A DNA stretch of 64,000 nucleotides from NCBI RefSeq assembly GCF_000022365.1, contig NC_012804.1:930001-994000 (forward strand), given 5' to 3'. The translations under genes and the position numbers were made by a program. Below, piece by piece: positions 1-8,435 of this stretch; the first letter of the stretch is position 1, and each line of letters opens with the position of its first letter. Below the pieces are notes generated by a model. It saw only the letters and a program-made list of their open reading frames with translations. It searched no databases and was not told where the DNA came from. Source of the stretch: Thermococcus gammatolerans EJ3. Lineage in GTDB: Archaea; Methanobacteriota_B; Thermococci; Thermococcales; Thermococcaceae.

Positions 1-350
1 TCCTCTTCTCTAATGTATACAATTTCAATTGCTTCTGAGTATCTATTTATTGCTTCATCAAATTTTGCGATCGCGTCTTTGAACTTCTTCGATCTGAGCA
101 GTTTTTCACCATCGTGCCTTAACTTCAGGGCATTGCTGAGTATGAACTCCGGATCCGGAGCAACGTGGTAGAAAGCCTCCTTGGCGAGTTTAAGCGCGCG
201 TTCCGTGTCATCAAGCTGGAGGGCGGCTTTTATATCCTCTAAATATCTTTTCGAGGTCTCCGGGTCGGAACCTGGAAGGTCAAGCCGCATGTAGCGGGCT
301 ATTCTGGGGAGGTATTTCTCCACCTCTTTAAGCTGTCCCAAACTTGCCAT
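1..350 (-). CDS. Helical-repeat (TPR-like) protein, C-terminus outside window
   Basis: An open frame runs from an ATG at 350 through the left edge, so only about the first 116 residues are visible, beginning MASLGQLKEVEKYLPRIARY. A GGAGGGG ribosome site lies 5 nt upstream, which fixes the start. The sequence is all helical and charged. The stretch near residues 83-105 (GEKLLRSKKFKDAIAKFDEA) has the spacing of a TPR or MIT-type helix pair. The gene starts 21 bp after the stop of the large surface protein and is probably cotranscribed with it. No enzymatic motif is visible. A TPR adaptor is the likeliest description; an MIT-like domain is an alternative worth considering because ESCRT-III-like proteins lie nearby. 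Confidence 0.75.
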   Translation of the reverse strand, partial: MASLGQLKEVEKYLPRIARYMRLDLPGSDPETSKRYLEDIKAALQLDDTERALKLAKEAFYHVAPDPEFILSNALKLRHDGEKLLRSKKFKDAIAKFDEAINRYSEAIEIVYIREE

Positions 351-371
351 TCACATCCCCTCCATCAAAAA

Positions 372-3300
372 TCACCCTTCACGGTCTTTACCCCCCATCG
401 ATGCTCCCGCTCCAGGGGAGGAGCCCATGGTGAGTATGTTGGTGATCTGGTTAATAACCTCTTCCTTTGTTGTACTGTATTTGGAATATATCTCCTTTAC
501 CGTGGAGGCATATTGGGAAATTTCCTCCCGAATCCGGGATAGTTTTTCTCTGTTACCTTTCTTGTATGCATCGTCGAGCTCAGCCCGGAGTTCCTGCAGT
601 TTTACTAGAATGTCCCTAGTTTCATCTATGAAGGAGGATTTTTCGGCCTCCTCAATGAGGTTTATAGATTCGAGATAGCTGGCTTTTAAAGCTCGCCTCT
701 GGTTGAACTTCAACCCAATTCCACCGATTCCGAGAAGTAGCAGTACTATTGCTATCAATGGGAACCCCGAGTGGAAGGGTATAATTCCGCCGTATGCTCG
801 GGCAGAGGGCTCGTCCGTACTTGAGGGAGTTGGAGTGGAGCTTTCCATGCTCCGAGTTAAGCTCTCACTGGTACTCTCGGATTTGGTTCTCTGAACAGGG
901 ATCAAGTTAAATTTGAGGGTGGTTTCCTCTCCCCCTTTAATGGACACGCTGTACTCCTTATCTTGGTATCCATCCATCCTCAGTACTATCGTGTGAGTTC
1001 CCACTGGCATTCTGTACTTCTCAAGGGGAGTTCTTCCAACATTTTGGCCGTCTATGATAACGGTTGCTCCGGAGGGATCCGAGTTTATAGTCACGTATCC
1101 GAACTCTGGAACCAGTATGGCCGACAGGTTTACAACTCCATTGGGACCTAGTACAACGACTTTGGAGTAGTTCCTGTAACCTTCCTTGGACACCTCAACG
1201 AGGTACTTACCCGGTGCCAGTCTGAGGCTCAGGGGAGTCGTGGCAATGTATGAGCCGTTTACGTAAACATCCGCATTGGGAGTATCAGATTTAACGTTCA
1301 GAAGCCCCTCCTCAGGTATGAGAGTCACGTTAAGGGTTTTCTTTTGACCGGGCTTAAGCGTTACTGTGATGCTGTACCCCTCGTAGTTTTCTTTCTCAAC
1401 TTTGATGCTGTGCTCTCCGGAGGAGAGGTTGTGATTCTCAATGGGGGTAGTCCCAACGTATGAACCGTCTATGTACACCTTTGCCTCCGCGGGGGAGGAT
1501 ACAATGGTCAGAGAAGCAGGAAGGGGCGTTAGCGTTGCGGAGATCGTCCTTTTGTCACCTCCATTCAGGCTAACGCTTGTTTTGTACGGTTTATACCCTT
1601 CCAGAGCCACTTCCACGGAGTAAGTCCCGGGTGACAAGTTCAGGGAGAGCGGGGTCTTTCCCCTGTTTACGCTGTTTATGTATACCCTAGCTCCAGAAGG
1701 TTCCGACTCAATGGTTAGAGTTGCATGCTCGGGAACAAGTGCCCTATTAATCTTCGTGGTTTCCTCGGGGTTTATCAGAACGCCAACTTCCTGTGAAATG
1801 TATCCGTCCTTGGACAGCTTCACCACGTGATGTCCGATTGAAAGCTGGTAGTTTTCTATGGGTGTTGTTCCTATGTACTTGCCATCCACGTAGACCTTAG
1901 CTCCTGAGGGGGAGGTATGAACCGTGAGGTAGCCCTGTGCAGAGGTCAATGTTGCTGAGATCATTCTGTGCTCACCCGGGGAGAGGGTTACGGTCGTAGT
2001 ATATTCTCGGTACCCATCTTTCGATATACGAATGGAATACTTTCCGGGTGGTAGTACTAGGCCTACAGGTGTGGTGCCGCGATATGTTCCGTTAACATAA
2101 ACCTTCGCGCCGGAAGGATTAGAAGTCACCGTCAGGCTCGCTGACGTTTCGCTGGTGGTACTCTTCTCATTTCCAACTATAGCCACGGGATCTTTGGGGG
2201 CGTATTTGCGGACGAAGATCCAGTCTATGTAGAATGGTTCTCCGCCATATACATATATCTTTGAAAAACCGGAGTACTCATTATCATTAACTGTCCCTGA
2301 AGCAATTACTTGGTATGACTCTGGATCAAGAATCTTAAAGTTTAATTTGCCGTAGTTCCAAGAGATCTCTGCTAAGTACCACTTACTCCAAAGTTCTGGC
2401 GAATCTGCAAGTATCTCTTGCACTGTTTTAACTTTCGAATTGAGGGAAAGTTTGTCCCATAGGAGAGCATCCCATGCATGTGAGAATGCTATTCCATAAC
2501 CTTCATAATTTTCGTTTAGGAGTCCAATCCTATCTGCGTCACCACATTCAATATAATCACGGTATATTTTTGCTACCAATATTGTGGGATAGTTTAGGGT
2601 TCTCCCAATGTCTTTGTAGCCACCATTTATTCCACAATATCCCTCTTTTTGCTTTTTTAAGACAGAAAATCCAAATTTAGATATGTCCCACTTAACACTT
2701 CCATTTTCATAATCCAGCCACCCTGACCACACTGTAAAGTCGTCAAAGAACTCAAACACTTTCTCCCCATCGCTTCTGCTCTGGGCGTTTGGATTCCCGT
2801 AGTAGAGTCTCAGCTTAACCTCTCCATTCGCTGGGATTTTTGGAATTATAGTCCAGATCTTTGCTCTTTTCGCCGTTAAATTCCACTCTTCAATCCAGTA
2901 GGGCAGAAAGTTGTCACTCTCGTCAACGATTCTGACGTCACTACCGTCTGGCTTAGCCTTGGAGAAGTCAAAGTTGCTGGAGTTGAGTTCAATCGAAACC
3001 TGGAAGTTTTCGAGTGTTTGTCCTGACTGCTCTTTTATAGTAACTTCACGGTAGTACTTCCACAGGGAAAGGTCCTCAGGAGTGAGGTACTCAACAACCT
3101 TGCCAACACCCTGCTCGTACAGAGCCTTAACCTCCTCCTCGCTCAGGGCACGGTTATAGATGCGGACTTCATCAAAGTCTCCATAATTATATTCGTTTCC
3201 CCCTGATGGGTTGTATCCAATGTAAATATCAGAGGGTGTTGTTAGCTTTTCAGTCAGCTTGGCTGTGCCAATTTGCTTTCCATTAACATAAAATGTAACG

Positions 3301-4469
3301 TTTTGACCGTCATATGTTGCTGTGACAAAGTACCATGTCCCAGTTTTGAAAGTGTATTCCTCCGGAACTCTTACAAAACCCCGATATGGCACATAGTCAT
3401 AGATTTGAATCCTCTCTCCTGAACTAAATATCTCAAGTCCCCATCCACCATCGTAGTTCTTGTTGTAAAAATCAATGAGTCCAAAATGTACGTCATTCCA
3501 CCATTCATTGATGCGAATAAGCATAGAAATCGTGAACTCACTTAGATCGTCTAATTCATTTGATGGAGTTATACGTACATACGAGCCTCCATCGAACTCA
3601 AACGCCTTCCCCAGAACTCCATCGATGCACTTTGGGTTCCCGTAAATCTCGCCATCGTGCCCGTTGCCACTGTCGTCACGAGCGTCACAGTGGTCAAAGG
3701 AGTAGTAAGCCACCAAGCCGCGGGAGAGGTCAACGGTTCCGGAGCTTGAAGGTTCTGAAGGCTCGGATGTTACCTCAAAAACTCTTATGTTATCAAAGAC
3801 AACCTTGGTGTTTGCATGTCCCGCCGTCAGGACTATTGCGTTAATATTCTCGGTATCGCTGTGCTCCACGGGTATATCATCAGCAACGAGCTTCCCATCT
3901 ATGTAAACATCGTATGTGTTTGTTTTTCTGTTTAAAATGACTTTTACATGATACCACCTTTTAGGCTCCCAAGAGGTTAGTTGGTGTTCCTCTCCCTCTG
4001 AGTATGCGTAGGCGATTCCATTGTGTCTAAATATTACATCCGCGTAGTATCTGCCCCACGAGTCCAAACCACCATTCCAGAAGGCAACTCTGATAACACT
4101 GGTCTTATCCCCACCGCAGCCCTCAGTTCCGTAGCTCTCAGCCCATACGTCAGCTTCGAAACCAATTACCTCCGCGTCGGAATTAAACTTATGCTCTGAA
4201 ACTGCCGCCCAACAACCTTGTGCCGAGAGCATTTGAAACGCCTTAGAGCCTGACTTCACGGGATTTGAAACTATTTTCTGGTATTCTTCCCCCGCCCCAT
4301 CGTAGTCCAGGATCCAGTTTGAGGAAGGATAACTTCCCAAAGAGTAACTTTCAAAGTCGTCAAAGAAGATTGTTTTCTCTGAATTACCAGCGTTTACAAA
4401 GTCCGTCTGTATTCCGAGCATTGAGGTAATCAGGAGCAACAACCAAACTACCACGATAATTTTTCTCAT
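372..4469 (-). CDS. Large surface protein: ConA-like, LamG, DUF2341, six PEGA repeats, TM anchor
   Basis: A 1365-residue secreted, membrane-anchored protein. Residues 1-27 are a signal peptide. About 33-232 form a ConA-like lectin fold. About 246-455 form a LamG jelly roll (GLVAYYSFDH, then FDEVRIYNRALS). About 470-765 look like DUF2341 (KYYREVTI, RLYYGNP). About 777-1190 hold six PEGA repeats of some 69 residues, each with PSGAKVYV-like and GTTP-like cores. A Ser/Thr-rich stalk (about 1192-1225) leads to one membrane helix (about 1236-1257) and a charged cytoplasmic helical tail of about 105 residues. By family knowledge these domains bind glycans or wall material. The inside tail suggests a signalling or cytoskeletal contact. 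The start follows a GGTGGTGGG ribosome site. A weak TATA-like element near 4506 implies its own promoter. Confidence 0.88.
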   Translation of the reverse strand: MRKIIVVVWLLLLITSMLGIQTDFVNAGNSEKTIFFDDFESYSLGSYPSSNWILDYDGAGEEYQKIVSNPVKSGSKAFQMLSAQGCWAAVSEHKFNSDAEVIGFEADVWAESYGTEGCGGDKTSVIRVAFWNGGLDSWGRYYADVIFRHNGIAYAYSEGEEHQLTSWEPKRWYHVKVILNRKTNTYDVYIDGKLVADDIPVEHSDTENINAIVLTAGHANTKVVFDNIRVFEVTSEPSEPSSSGTVDLSRGLVAYYSFDHCDARDDSGNGHDGEIYGNPKCIDGVLGKAFEFDGGSYVRITPSNELDDLSEFTISMLIRINEWWNDVHFGLIDFYNKNYDGGWGLEIFSSGERIQIYDYVPYRGFVRVPEEYTFKTGTWYFVTATYDGQNVTFYVNGKQIGTAKLTEKLTTPSDIYIGYNPSGGNEYNYGDFDEVRIYNRALSEEEVKALYEQGVGKVVEYLTPEDLSLWKYYREVTIKEQSGQTLENFQVSIELNSSNFDFSKAKPDGSDVRIVDESDNFLPYWIEEWNLTAKRAKIWTIIPKIPANGEVKLRLYYGNPNAQSRSDGEKVFEFFDDFTVWSGWLDYENGSVKWDISKFGFSVLKKQKEGYCGINGGYKDIGRTLNYPTILVAKIYRDYIECGDADRIGLLNENYEGYGIAFSHAWDALLWDKLSLNSKVKTVQEILADSPELWSKWYLAEISWNYGKLNFKILDPESYQVIASGTVNDNEYSGFSKIYVYGGEPFYIDWIFVRKYAPKDPVAIVGNEKSTTSETSASLTVTSNPSGAKVYVNGTYRGTTPVGLVLPPGKYSIRISKDGYREYTTTVTLSPGEHRMISATLTSAQGYLTVHTSPSGAKVYVDGKYIGTTPIENYQLSIGHHVVKLSKDGYISQEVGVLINPEETTKINRALVPEHATLTIESEPSGARVYINSVNRGKTPLSLNLSPGTYSVEVALEGYKPYKTSVSLNGGDKRTISATLTPLPASLTIVSSPAEAKVYIDGSYVGTTPIENHNLSSGEHSIKVEKENYEGYSITVTLKPGQKKTLNVTLIPEEGLLNVKSDTPNADVYVNGSYIATTPLSLRLAPGKYLVEVSKEGYRNYSKVVVLGPNGVVNLSAILVPEFGYVTINSDPSGATVIIDGQNVGRTPLEKYRMPVGTHTIVLRMDGYQDKEYSVSIKGGEETTLKFNLIPVQRTKSESTSESLTRSMESSTPTPSSTDEPSARAYGGIIPFHSGFPLIAIVLLLLGIGGIGLKFNQRRALKASYLESINLIEEAEKSSFIDETRDILVKLQELRAELDDAYKKGNREKLSRIREEISQYASTVKEIYSKYSTTKEEVINQITNILTMGSSPGAGASMGGKDREG

Positions 4470-4548
4470 GCTCCCACCACCAACTCCGAAGATGTTTAGC
4501 TGATTTAATAGGGCTTATTTCAAATCTCCCCTTCAAGAGAAATAAAGA

Positions 4549-5166
4549 TCAAAGCTCCTCAAGCCACTCCCCCTCTTTTTTCTTCTCGCGCTCCTCTCCC
4601 GTTACCTTCTCCGCCGCGATCTCGGGCTCAAGTTCACCTTCCTTGACCGCATGGATGGTCCTCATGATCTCGGCCAGCTCCTCGTCCTCCTCGAATTCCA
4701 CTCCGGCTCCGATCGTCTGGTCTGTCATGCCGAGCATTTGGTTGAGGTTCTCGTTGAAGTTCTGGGCATCGAGCTGCATCTCCGCGAGGTGCCTTTCAAG
4801 TTCCTCCGGCGACATGTTCCTGAGCAAATCCCAGGTCGGCGTTCCCTTAAGGAGGGCCTCGTTCTCCTTGATTATCGCGAGGTTGCTGACCAGCATGAGC
4901 TGCTTGTTGAGCTGCATGTGCGTCTTCTGGAGGTTCTGTTTGCGTTTGTTGAGGGTCTTGATCTTCGTCGCTATCGTGAGTTCCTCGCTCTTGGTTCTGG
5001 CTTTCTTTGCCTGTTCGAAAAGCCGGGCTATCTCCCTGTCAATACTTGCAATTTCGTTCTCAATCTTCTGTATCTGGACTTCAAGCTTTATCCTGCTCTC
5101 GTTGAGCTTGTTGAGGGGTATGTCGAGGGGGTTCTTTCTCCCGAAAAATCTTGAGAAGAAGCTCAT
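4549..5166 (-). CDS. Snf7/ESCRT-III-like coiled-coil protein, copy 1
   Basis: 205 residues, no signal peptide. It starts MSFFSRFFGRKN, a short amphipathic N-terminus. A long basic helical hairpin follows (about 20-105), then a shorter helix (about 112-145, PEELERHLAEMQLDAQNFNE), then an acidic tail with GAGVEFEEDEELAEIM. This order (amphipathic start, basic hairpin, acidic C-terminal helix) matches Snf7/CHMP4 proteins, whose equivalent segment is GFGEEFDEDELMAEL. This family assignment is inference; a generic coiled coil is the alternative. It is clearly paralogous to the preceding gene, with the same FGRKN start and the same domain order. Its ATG overlaps that gene by 4 bp and a GGAGGAG site precedes it. 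It is the last gene of the six-gene operon. Confidence 0.8.
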   Translation of the reverse strand: MSFFSRFFGRKNPLDIPLNKLNESRIKLEVQIQKIENEIASIDREIARLFEQAKKARTKSEELTIATKIKTLNKRKQNLQKTHMQLNKQLMLVSNLAIIKENEALLKGTPTWDLLRNMSPEELERHLAEMQLDAQNFNENLNQMLGMTDQTIGAGVEFEEDEELAEIMRTIHAVKEGELEPEIAAEKVTGEEREKKKEGEWLEEL

Positions 5167-5759
5167 AGCTCCTCCTCCTCGGTATCTTTGTCGAGCGAGA
5201 CAACTTTTTCCGCGACCTCCTCAACGTCGGCTTCTCCCGCCTCGACCTGGCTCCAGGCCTTCATGAGCTCCCTCTCGGTCTCGTCTTCGCCCTCCTCGAA
5301 CTCCGCTATCTCCATCTCGAAGACCCTGTTGAGTCCCTCCACCATCTCGTCGAACTCCTTGCCGTCGAGGTTTATCTTTATCAGCGCCTGCTCAAGCTGC
5401 TCGGGTTCCACCTTGCTGAGCTTCTCCCATAGCCCGACCTTCCTGAGTTCCTTCTCGTACTTTTTGACAATGATGAGGTTCTTCACGAGGGTATACTGCT
5501 TCTGGGCCATGGTGAAGTCCTTGAGCTTGAGCTTCTGCTCCATGTCGAGGCTCTTTATCTCCTGGGCGAGCATCTTCTTCTTGAGCTTGTCCGCCCCGAT
5601 GCCCTCCTGAAAGAGCTGCTTCTTTTTCTTCTCGATCTGGTTGAGGTCCTTCTTAAGCCTCTCAAGCCTGTTCTTCAGTCTTATCTCCTCGGCCTGAAGT
5701 TCCCTGAGGGAAAGCTTTTCAACTGTGTTCTTCCTTCCGAATATGTCCCGGATTCCCAT
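5163..5759 (-). CDS. Snf7/ESCRT-III-like coiled-coil protein, copy 2
   Basis: 198 residues starting MGIRDIFGRKN. This ATG is preferred over one 15 nt upstream because a strong GGAGGTG site sits 6-7 nt before it. A basic helical hairpin of about 90 residues (LKNRLERLKKDLNQIEKKKK) is followed by PEQLEQALIKINLDGKEFDE and an acidic tail (EIAEFEEGEDETERELMKAW). It aligns along its whole length with the downstream paralogue, including the FGRKN start. In ESCRT-III proteins the acidic tail folds back on the basic hairpin and controls polymerisation; whether that holds here is inference. It sits 42 bp after the MNT gene and overlaps the next gene by 4 bp, so the two should be coexpressed. Confidence 0.78.
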   Translation of the reverse strand: MGIRDIFGRKNTVEKLSLRELQAEEIRLKNRLERLKKDLNQIEKKKKQLFQEGIGADKLKKKMLAQEIKSLDMEQKLKLKDFTMAQKQYTLVKNLIIVKKYEKELRKVGLWEKLSKVEPEQLEQALIKINLDGKEFDEMVEGLNRVFEMEIAEFEEGEDETERELMKAWSQVEAGEADVEEVAEKVVSLDKDTEEEEL

Positions 5760-5801
5760 TTCAAACACCTCCATGAGCGTTAGGGCGGAAAAACGAAAGC
5801 T

Positions 5802-6191
5802 TCACCCGGCGAGGAGTTCCCTCCTTGCGGCCCTTTCGAGGGGCTCGAAGTCGAGGTACTCTTCAACAGTTCTCTCGACGAAGTTCAGCCTCCTCTCCTC
5901 GTCCCTGCTCAGGATCACCTCTCCTCTGCTCACAACCCTGTACCGGAAGGCGGGCGGCGCGTCGTTCAGTATCCTGACGTCCACTTCCTTTCCAACTAAC
6001 CTTTCGAGCTCAACGGAGAGGGAAAGCTCGTATTCGAGCGGGTTCCCAACTCCCTCCACGTAAACCGCCACGTCAACGTCCCTTGGATGTTCAGTTTCGA
6101 GGATGCTGCCGTGGAGGTAGGCAAAGACCACCTCCGGGTGCTTTTCGAGTGCCTTCTTGAGCTTCTCCTTAATTTCACTGACGTTTAACAT
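5802..6191 (-). CDS. mntA: MNT-type minimal nucleotidyltransferase (antitoxin of HEPN/MNT pair)
   Basis: 129 residues. The nucleotidyltransferase motif is clear: G28-S29 in YLHGS, then D38-V-D40 in HPRDVDVAVYV, and a later acidic D71 in EVDVRIL, giving the GSx8DxD pattern plus third carboxylate. In characterised HEPN/MNT (type VII) pairs the MNT protein AMPylates a tyrosine of the HEPN toxin and inactivates it. The gene starts inside the end of the HEPN gene (17 bp overlap), the usual arrangement. A GGTGGGGG ribosome site lies just upstream. It could act on a substrate other than its neighbour, but the intact motifs and coupling make the TA role the leading reading. Confidence 0.88.
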   Translation of the reverse strand: MLNVSEIKEKLKKALEKHPEVVFAYLHGSILETEHPRDVDVAVYVEGVGNPLEYELSLSVELERLVGKEVDVRILNDAPPAFRYRVVSRGEVILSRDEERRLNFVERTVEEYLDFEPLERAARRELLAG

Positions 6192-6597
6192 ATTCCCCCA
6201 CCGCCCTCACGAACTCCTCAAGGTCTCTCGTGTCTTTTTTCATTATCTCGAAGACGAGCTCATCGTCTATCCGCCAGTACCTGTGGACAAGCACGTTCCT
6301 GAACCTTGCCATCCTTGCGAGCCTTTCGGCGAGATCCTTTTCCACGACTCCAAGCTCCGCAAGTGTTTTGAAGCAATCCGCGTAGCTCTTTGGAACTCTG
6401 CCCATTCTGACCGATATGTGATTGCAGACTGAGAAGGCACCTTCTATGGCGGTTATCAGCAGATACTTGGCCGCGTTCCTCAGCAGGCTGTTTGAGAGGA
6501 ACTCTTCCTTTCCAGCACGGACTATCTCACCGAGCTCCACGAGGGCCCCTTTTATCTCGGCGAGCCTTCTTTCGACGAGTTCCCGGTCTATCTCCAC
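6175..6597 (-). CDS. hepT: HEPN-domain toxin (RNase or target of MNT)
   Basis: About 140 residues, all helical. The HEPN signature Rx4HxY is intact as RNVLVHRY (Arg about 100, His 105, Tyr 107). HEPN toxins of this class are RNases; the Tyr two residues after the His is the AMPylation target in studied HepT/MntA pairs. A GTG at 6597 has a good GAGGTGA site 5 nt upstream and is preferred; a GTG at 6606 gives three more residues (MKG). The stop of the 608-residue coiled-coil gene lies at 6608, so the genes are translationally coupled. It is unusual for a HEPN/MNT pair to sit in the middle of a larger operon. Confidence 0.87.
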   Translation of the reverse strand: MEIDRELVERRLAEIKGALVELGEIVRAGKEEFLSNSLLRNAAKYLLITAIEGAFSVCNHISVRMGRVPKSYADCFKTLAELGVVEKDLAERLARMARFRNVLVHRYWRIDDELVFEIMKKDTRDLEEFVRAVGEYVKRQ

Positions 6598-6607
6598 GCC
6601 CTTCACC

Positions 6608-8434
6608 TCAGAGGAACCCCTCCTTCACGAGGACGTAGCCGACACCCTCGATGAACTTCGTGAGGTAGCCCTTCTCGTTCCTGAGCTCATGAAAGGCCCT
6701 CTTTACCAGATCCTCGGCGAAGTGCTCAACCGCTTCTTCGAGCCTTACGTAGCCCCTCTCCAGAATCCTGCCTTCGAGAAACTCCTTAACCCGGGCGAGA
6801 AGCTCTTCGTCCCTCTCAAGGCGAAGCATCGGCTCAAAGGCCCTCGCGTACTCATCGTGCGGGTTGTAGATCAGCTCCCCGCTCTCAAGGTCGAGCAAAG
6901 CTAAGGAGACGTTCTCGGATATGAAGTTCCTGTGGAACTCGTTCGAGTTGATGTAGTTCGTTATCCTCCTCTCGAAGCCCGTAGGGGATGCAACGAGGAG
7001 GACGATGCGGCCGTTCTTCGCTTCTCTCTTCGCGTCCACGAGGAGTGCGTTGATATCGGCCAGCTCGAGCGGATCGGTGTCGAAGCCGACATCGGCGTAG
7101 CGCTCGGGCCTTCCGTAAAAGCGTGCCCTGACGATTATTTCCTCCTTCTTGCCGAGGAGCTTCTTCTCCCTCAGCCTGACAACAACTTCGGTGTTGTCCG
7201 GGAGGTTCTTGATGTCCCTCTCGCTCAGCTTTCCTTCGTAGCGCTCCTTGTCGAAGGTCGCCCTCTCCTCAACGGCCTCGACTTTGAACGTCCTCCCGAG
7301 GAGCTTAACCTCGTCCTTGAACTTGGCAAGCATTCTGCCCGCGAAGTTCATCTCCATCATCTTGGCCTCGTCAACCTTCACAAAGCGCGAGCCCTTCTCG
7401 ACCTTTCCAGCTAGCTCCATTACTTCTCTGATCCGTCTCGAAATCTCGTCTTCCTTCGCCTTCAGTTCGAGCTCCTTCCTGCGGAGCTCCATCTCTTTCT
7501 GTCTGAGTTCGAGCTCCTTCCGGTGTATCTCCTCCTCCATCGCCCTTACGCTTGCTGTCATCTCCTCCTGCATCCTGCTGAGCTCTTCCTCCAGCATTCT
7601 CCTCGCTTCCTCGTCCTTCATTCTGCTGATCTCCTCGATGAGCCTTGCCTTCTCCTCTTCGAACTGTCTTCTGAGTTCTTCTTTCTCCCTCTTCAGCCTC
7701 TCGATCTCTTCGTCTCTGGCCGTTCTGAGTCTTCTCTCAAGCTCCTCCCTCTCCCGTTCGAAGTTCCTCCGCATCTCTTCCATCTGTTTCCTCAGGTTCT
7801 CCACCTGATGCCTGTAGGCCTTTTCAACGGCCTCCGTCCTCTCGTCTTCCATCAGAAGGTAGTCCCTCATCCAGTCAAAGCGGGCGATCGCCTCACTGAG
7901 GGCCGCGTTCACCTTGCCCTTGTAGGAGTCCCATTTTGTCTTGAGGAAGCCCCTGAGGGCGAGCTTTACCGTCGGATCCTTGAGGAAGTCATCTATCCAC
8001 TTATCCACGCCCCGGTAGTAGTCCCTCAGAAGGTTCAGGATGTTGGTGTCCCTGTGCATTATCATCCTCATGACGTCGTCCTTGGTGTAGATCTCGAAGA
8101 CGTTGTAGCTGAGGACCCTCTCGAGGGCCTCAAGTTCCCGATCGCTGTACCTCCTGCTGGCCGGCTGGTAAAGCTCGCCGTTCTGTTTAAAGCTCCAGGC
8201 GAGTATTGCCAGGGCCCCCTCGAACTTGGCGCGGAAATGGGCGTCCAGGTCCCTTAGGAACCCGCCGCACTCCCCATCAAGGTAGCGGTCGTAGTTCTCC
8301 TTTATCTGCCTCCAGAGCCTTTCCCTCCTCTCAAAGTCTTCCGCCGCCACGTCGAGGCCTTCCTTGAGGACACGCTCTGCCGGACGGAGCAGTTCCTTAA
8401 CGCAGTCCGTTCTTCCTTCGTCGAACAGCCCCAT
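6608..8434 (-). CDS. Unknown 608-residue protein with long coiled coil and C-terminal winged-helix-like end
   Basis: Not recognised by name. Residues about 1-195 are helical and globular. About 197-347 form a long, highly charged coiled coil with repeated MEEE/RRKELELK heptads. About 347-530 are a beta-rich domain containing IVVRARFYGRPERYADVGFD and IVLLVASPTGFERRI, which could be a nuclease-like or receiver-like fold but shows no decisive catalytic set. About 540-608 (RGYVRLEEAVEHFAEDLV) resemble a winged helix. The ATG at 8434 follows GGTGG by 5 nt and comes 1 nt after the upstream stop; a GTG at 8443 is less likely. It feeds directly into the HEPN gene. It could be a scaffold or sensor for the operon. 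Function unknown. Confidence 0.8.
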   Translation of the reverse strand: MGLFDEGRTDCVKELLRPAERVLKEGLDVAAEDFERRERLWRQIKENYDRYLDGECGGFLRDLDAHFRAKFEGALAILAWSFKQNGELYQPASRRYSDRELEALERVLSYNVFEIYTKDDVMRMIMHRDTNILNLLRDYYRGVDKWIDDFLKDPTVKLALRGFLKTKWDSYKGKVNAALSEAIARFDWMRDYLLMEDERTEAVEKAYRHQVENLRKQMEEMRRNFEREREELERRLRTARDEEIERLKREKEELRRQFEEEKARLIEEISRMKDEEARRMLEEELSRMQEEMTASVRAMEEEIHRKELELRQKEMELRRKELELKAKEDEISRRIREVMELAGKVEKGSRFVKVDEAKMMEMNFAGRMLAKFKDEVKLLGRTFKVEAVEERATFDKERYEGKLSERDIKNLPDNTEVVVRLREKKLLGKKEEIIVRARFYGRPERYADVGFDTDPLELADINALLVDAKREAKNGRIVLLVASPTGFERRITNYINSNEFHRNFISENVSLALLDLESGELIYNPHDEYARAFEPMLRLERDEELLARVKEFLEGRILERGYVRLEEAVEHFAEDLVKRAFHELRNEKGYLTKFIEGVGYVLVKEGFL

Positions 8435-8435
8435 C

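Noticed and set aside
7248-7808. Serine-rich plus-strand frame opposite the coiled-coil gene
   Set aside because: Complement of Glu/Lys/Arg heptad codons, which reads as Ser/Leu; an artefact.
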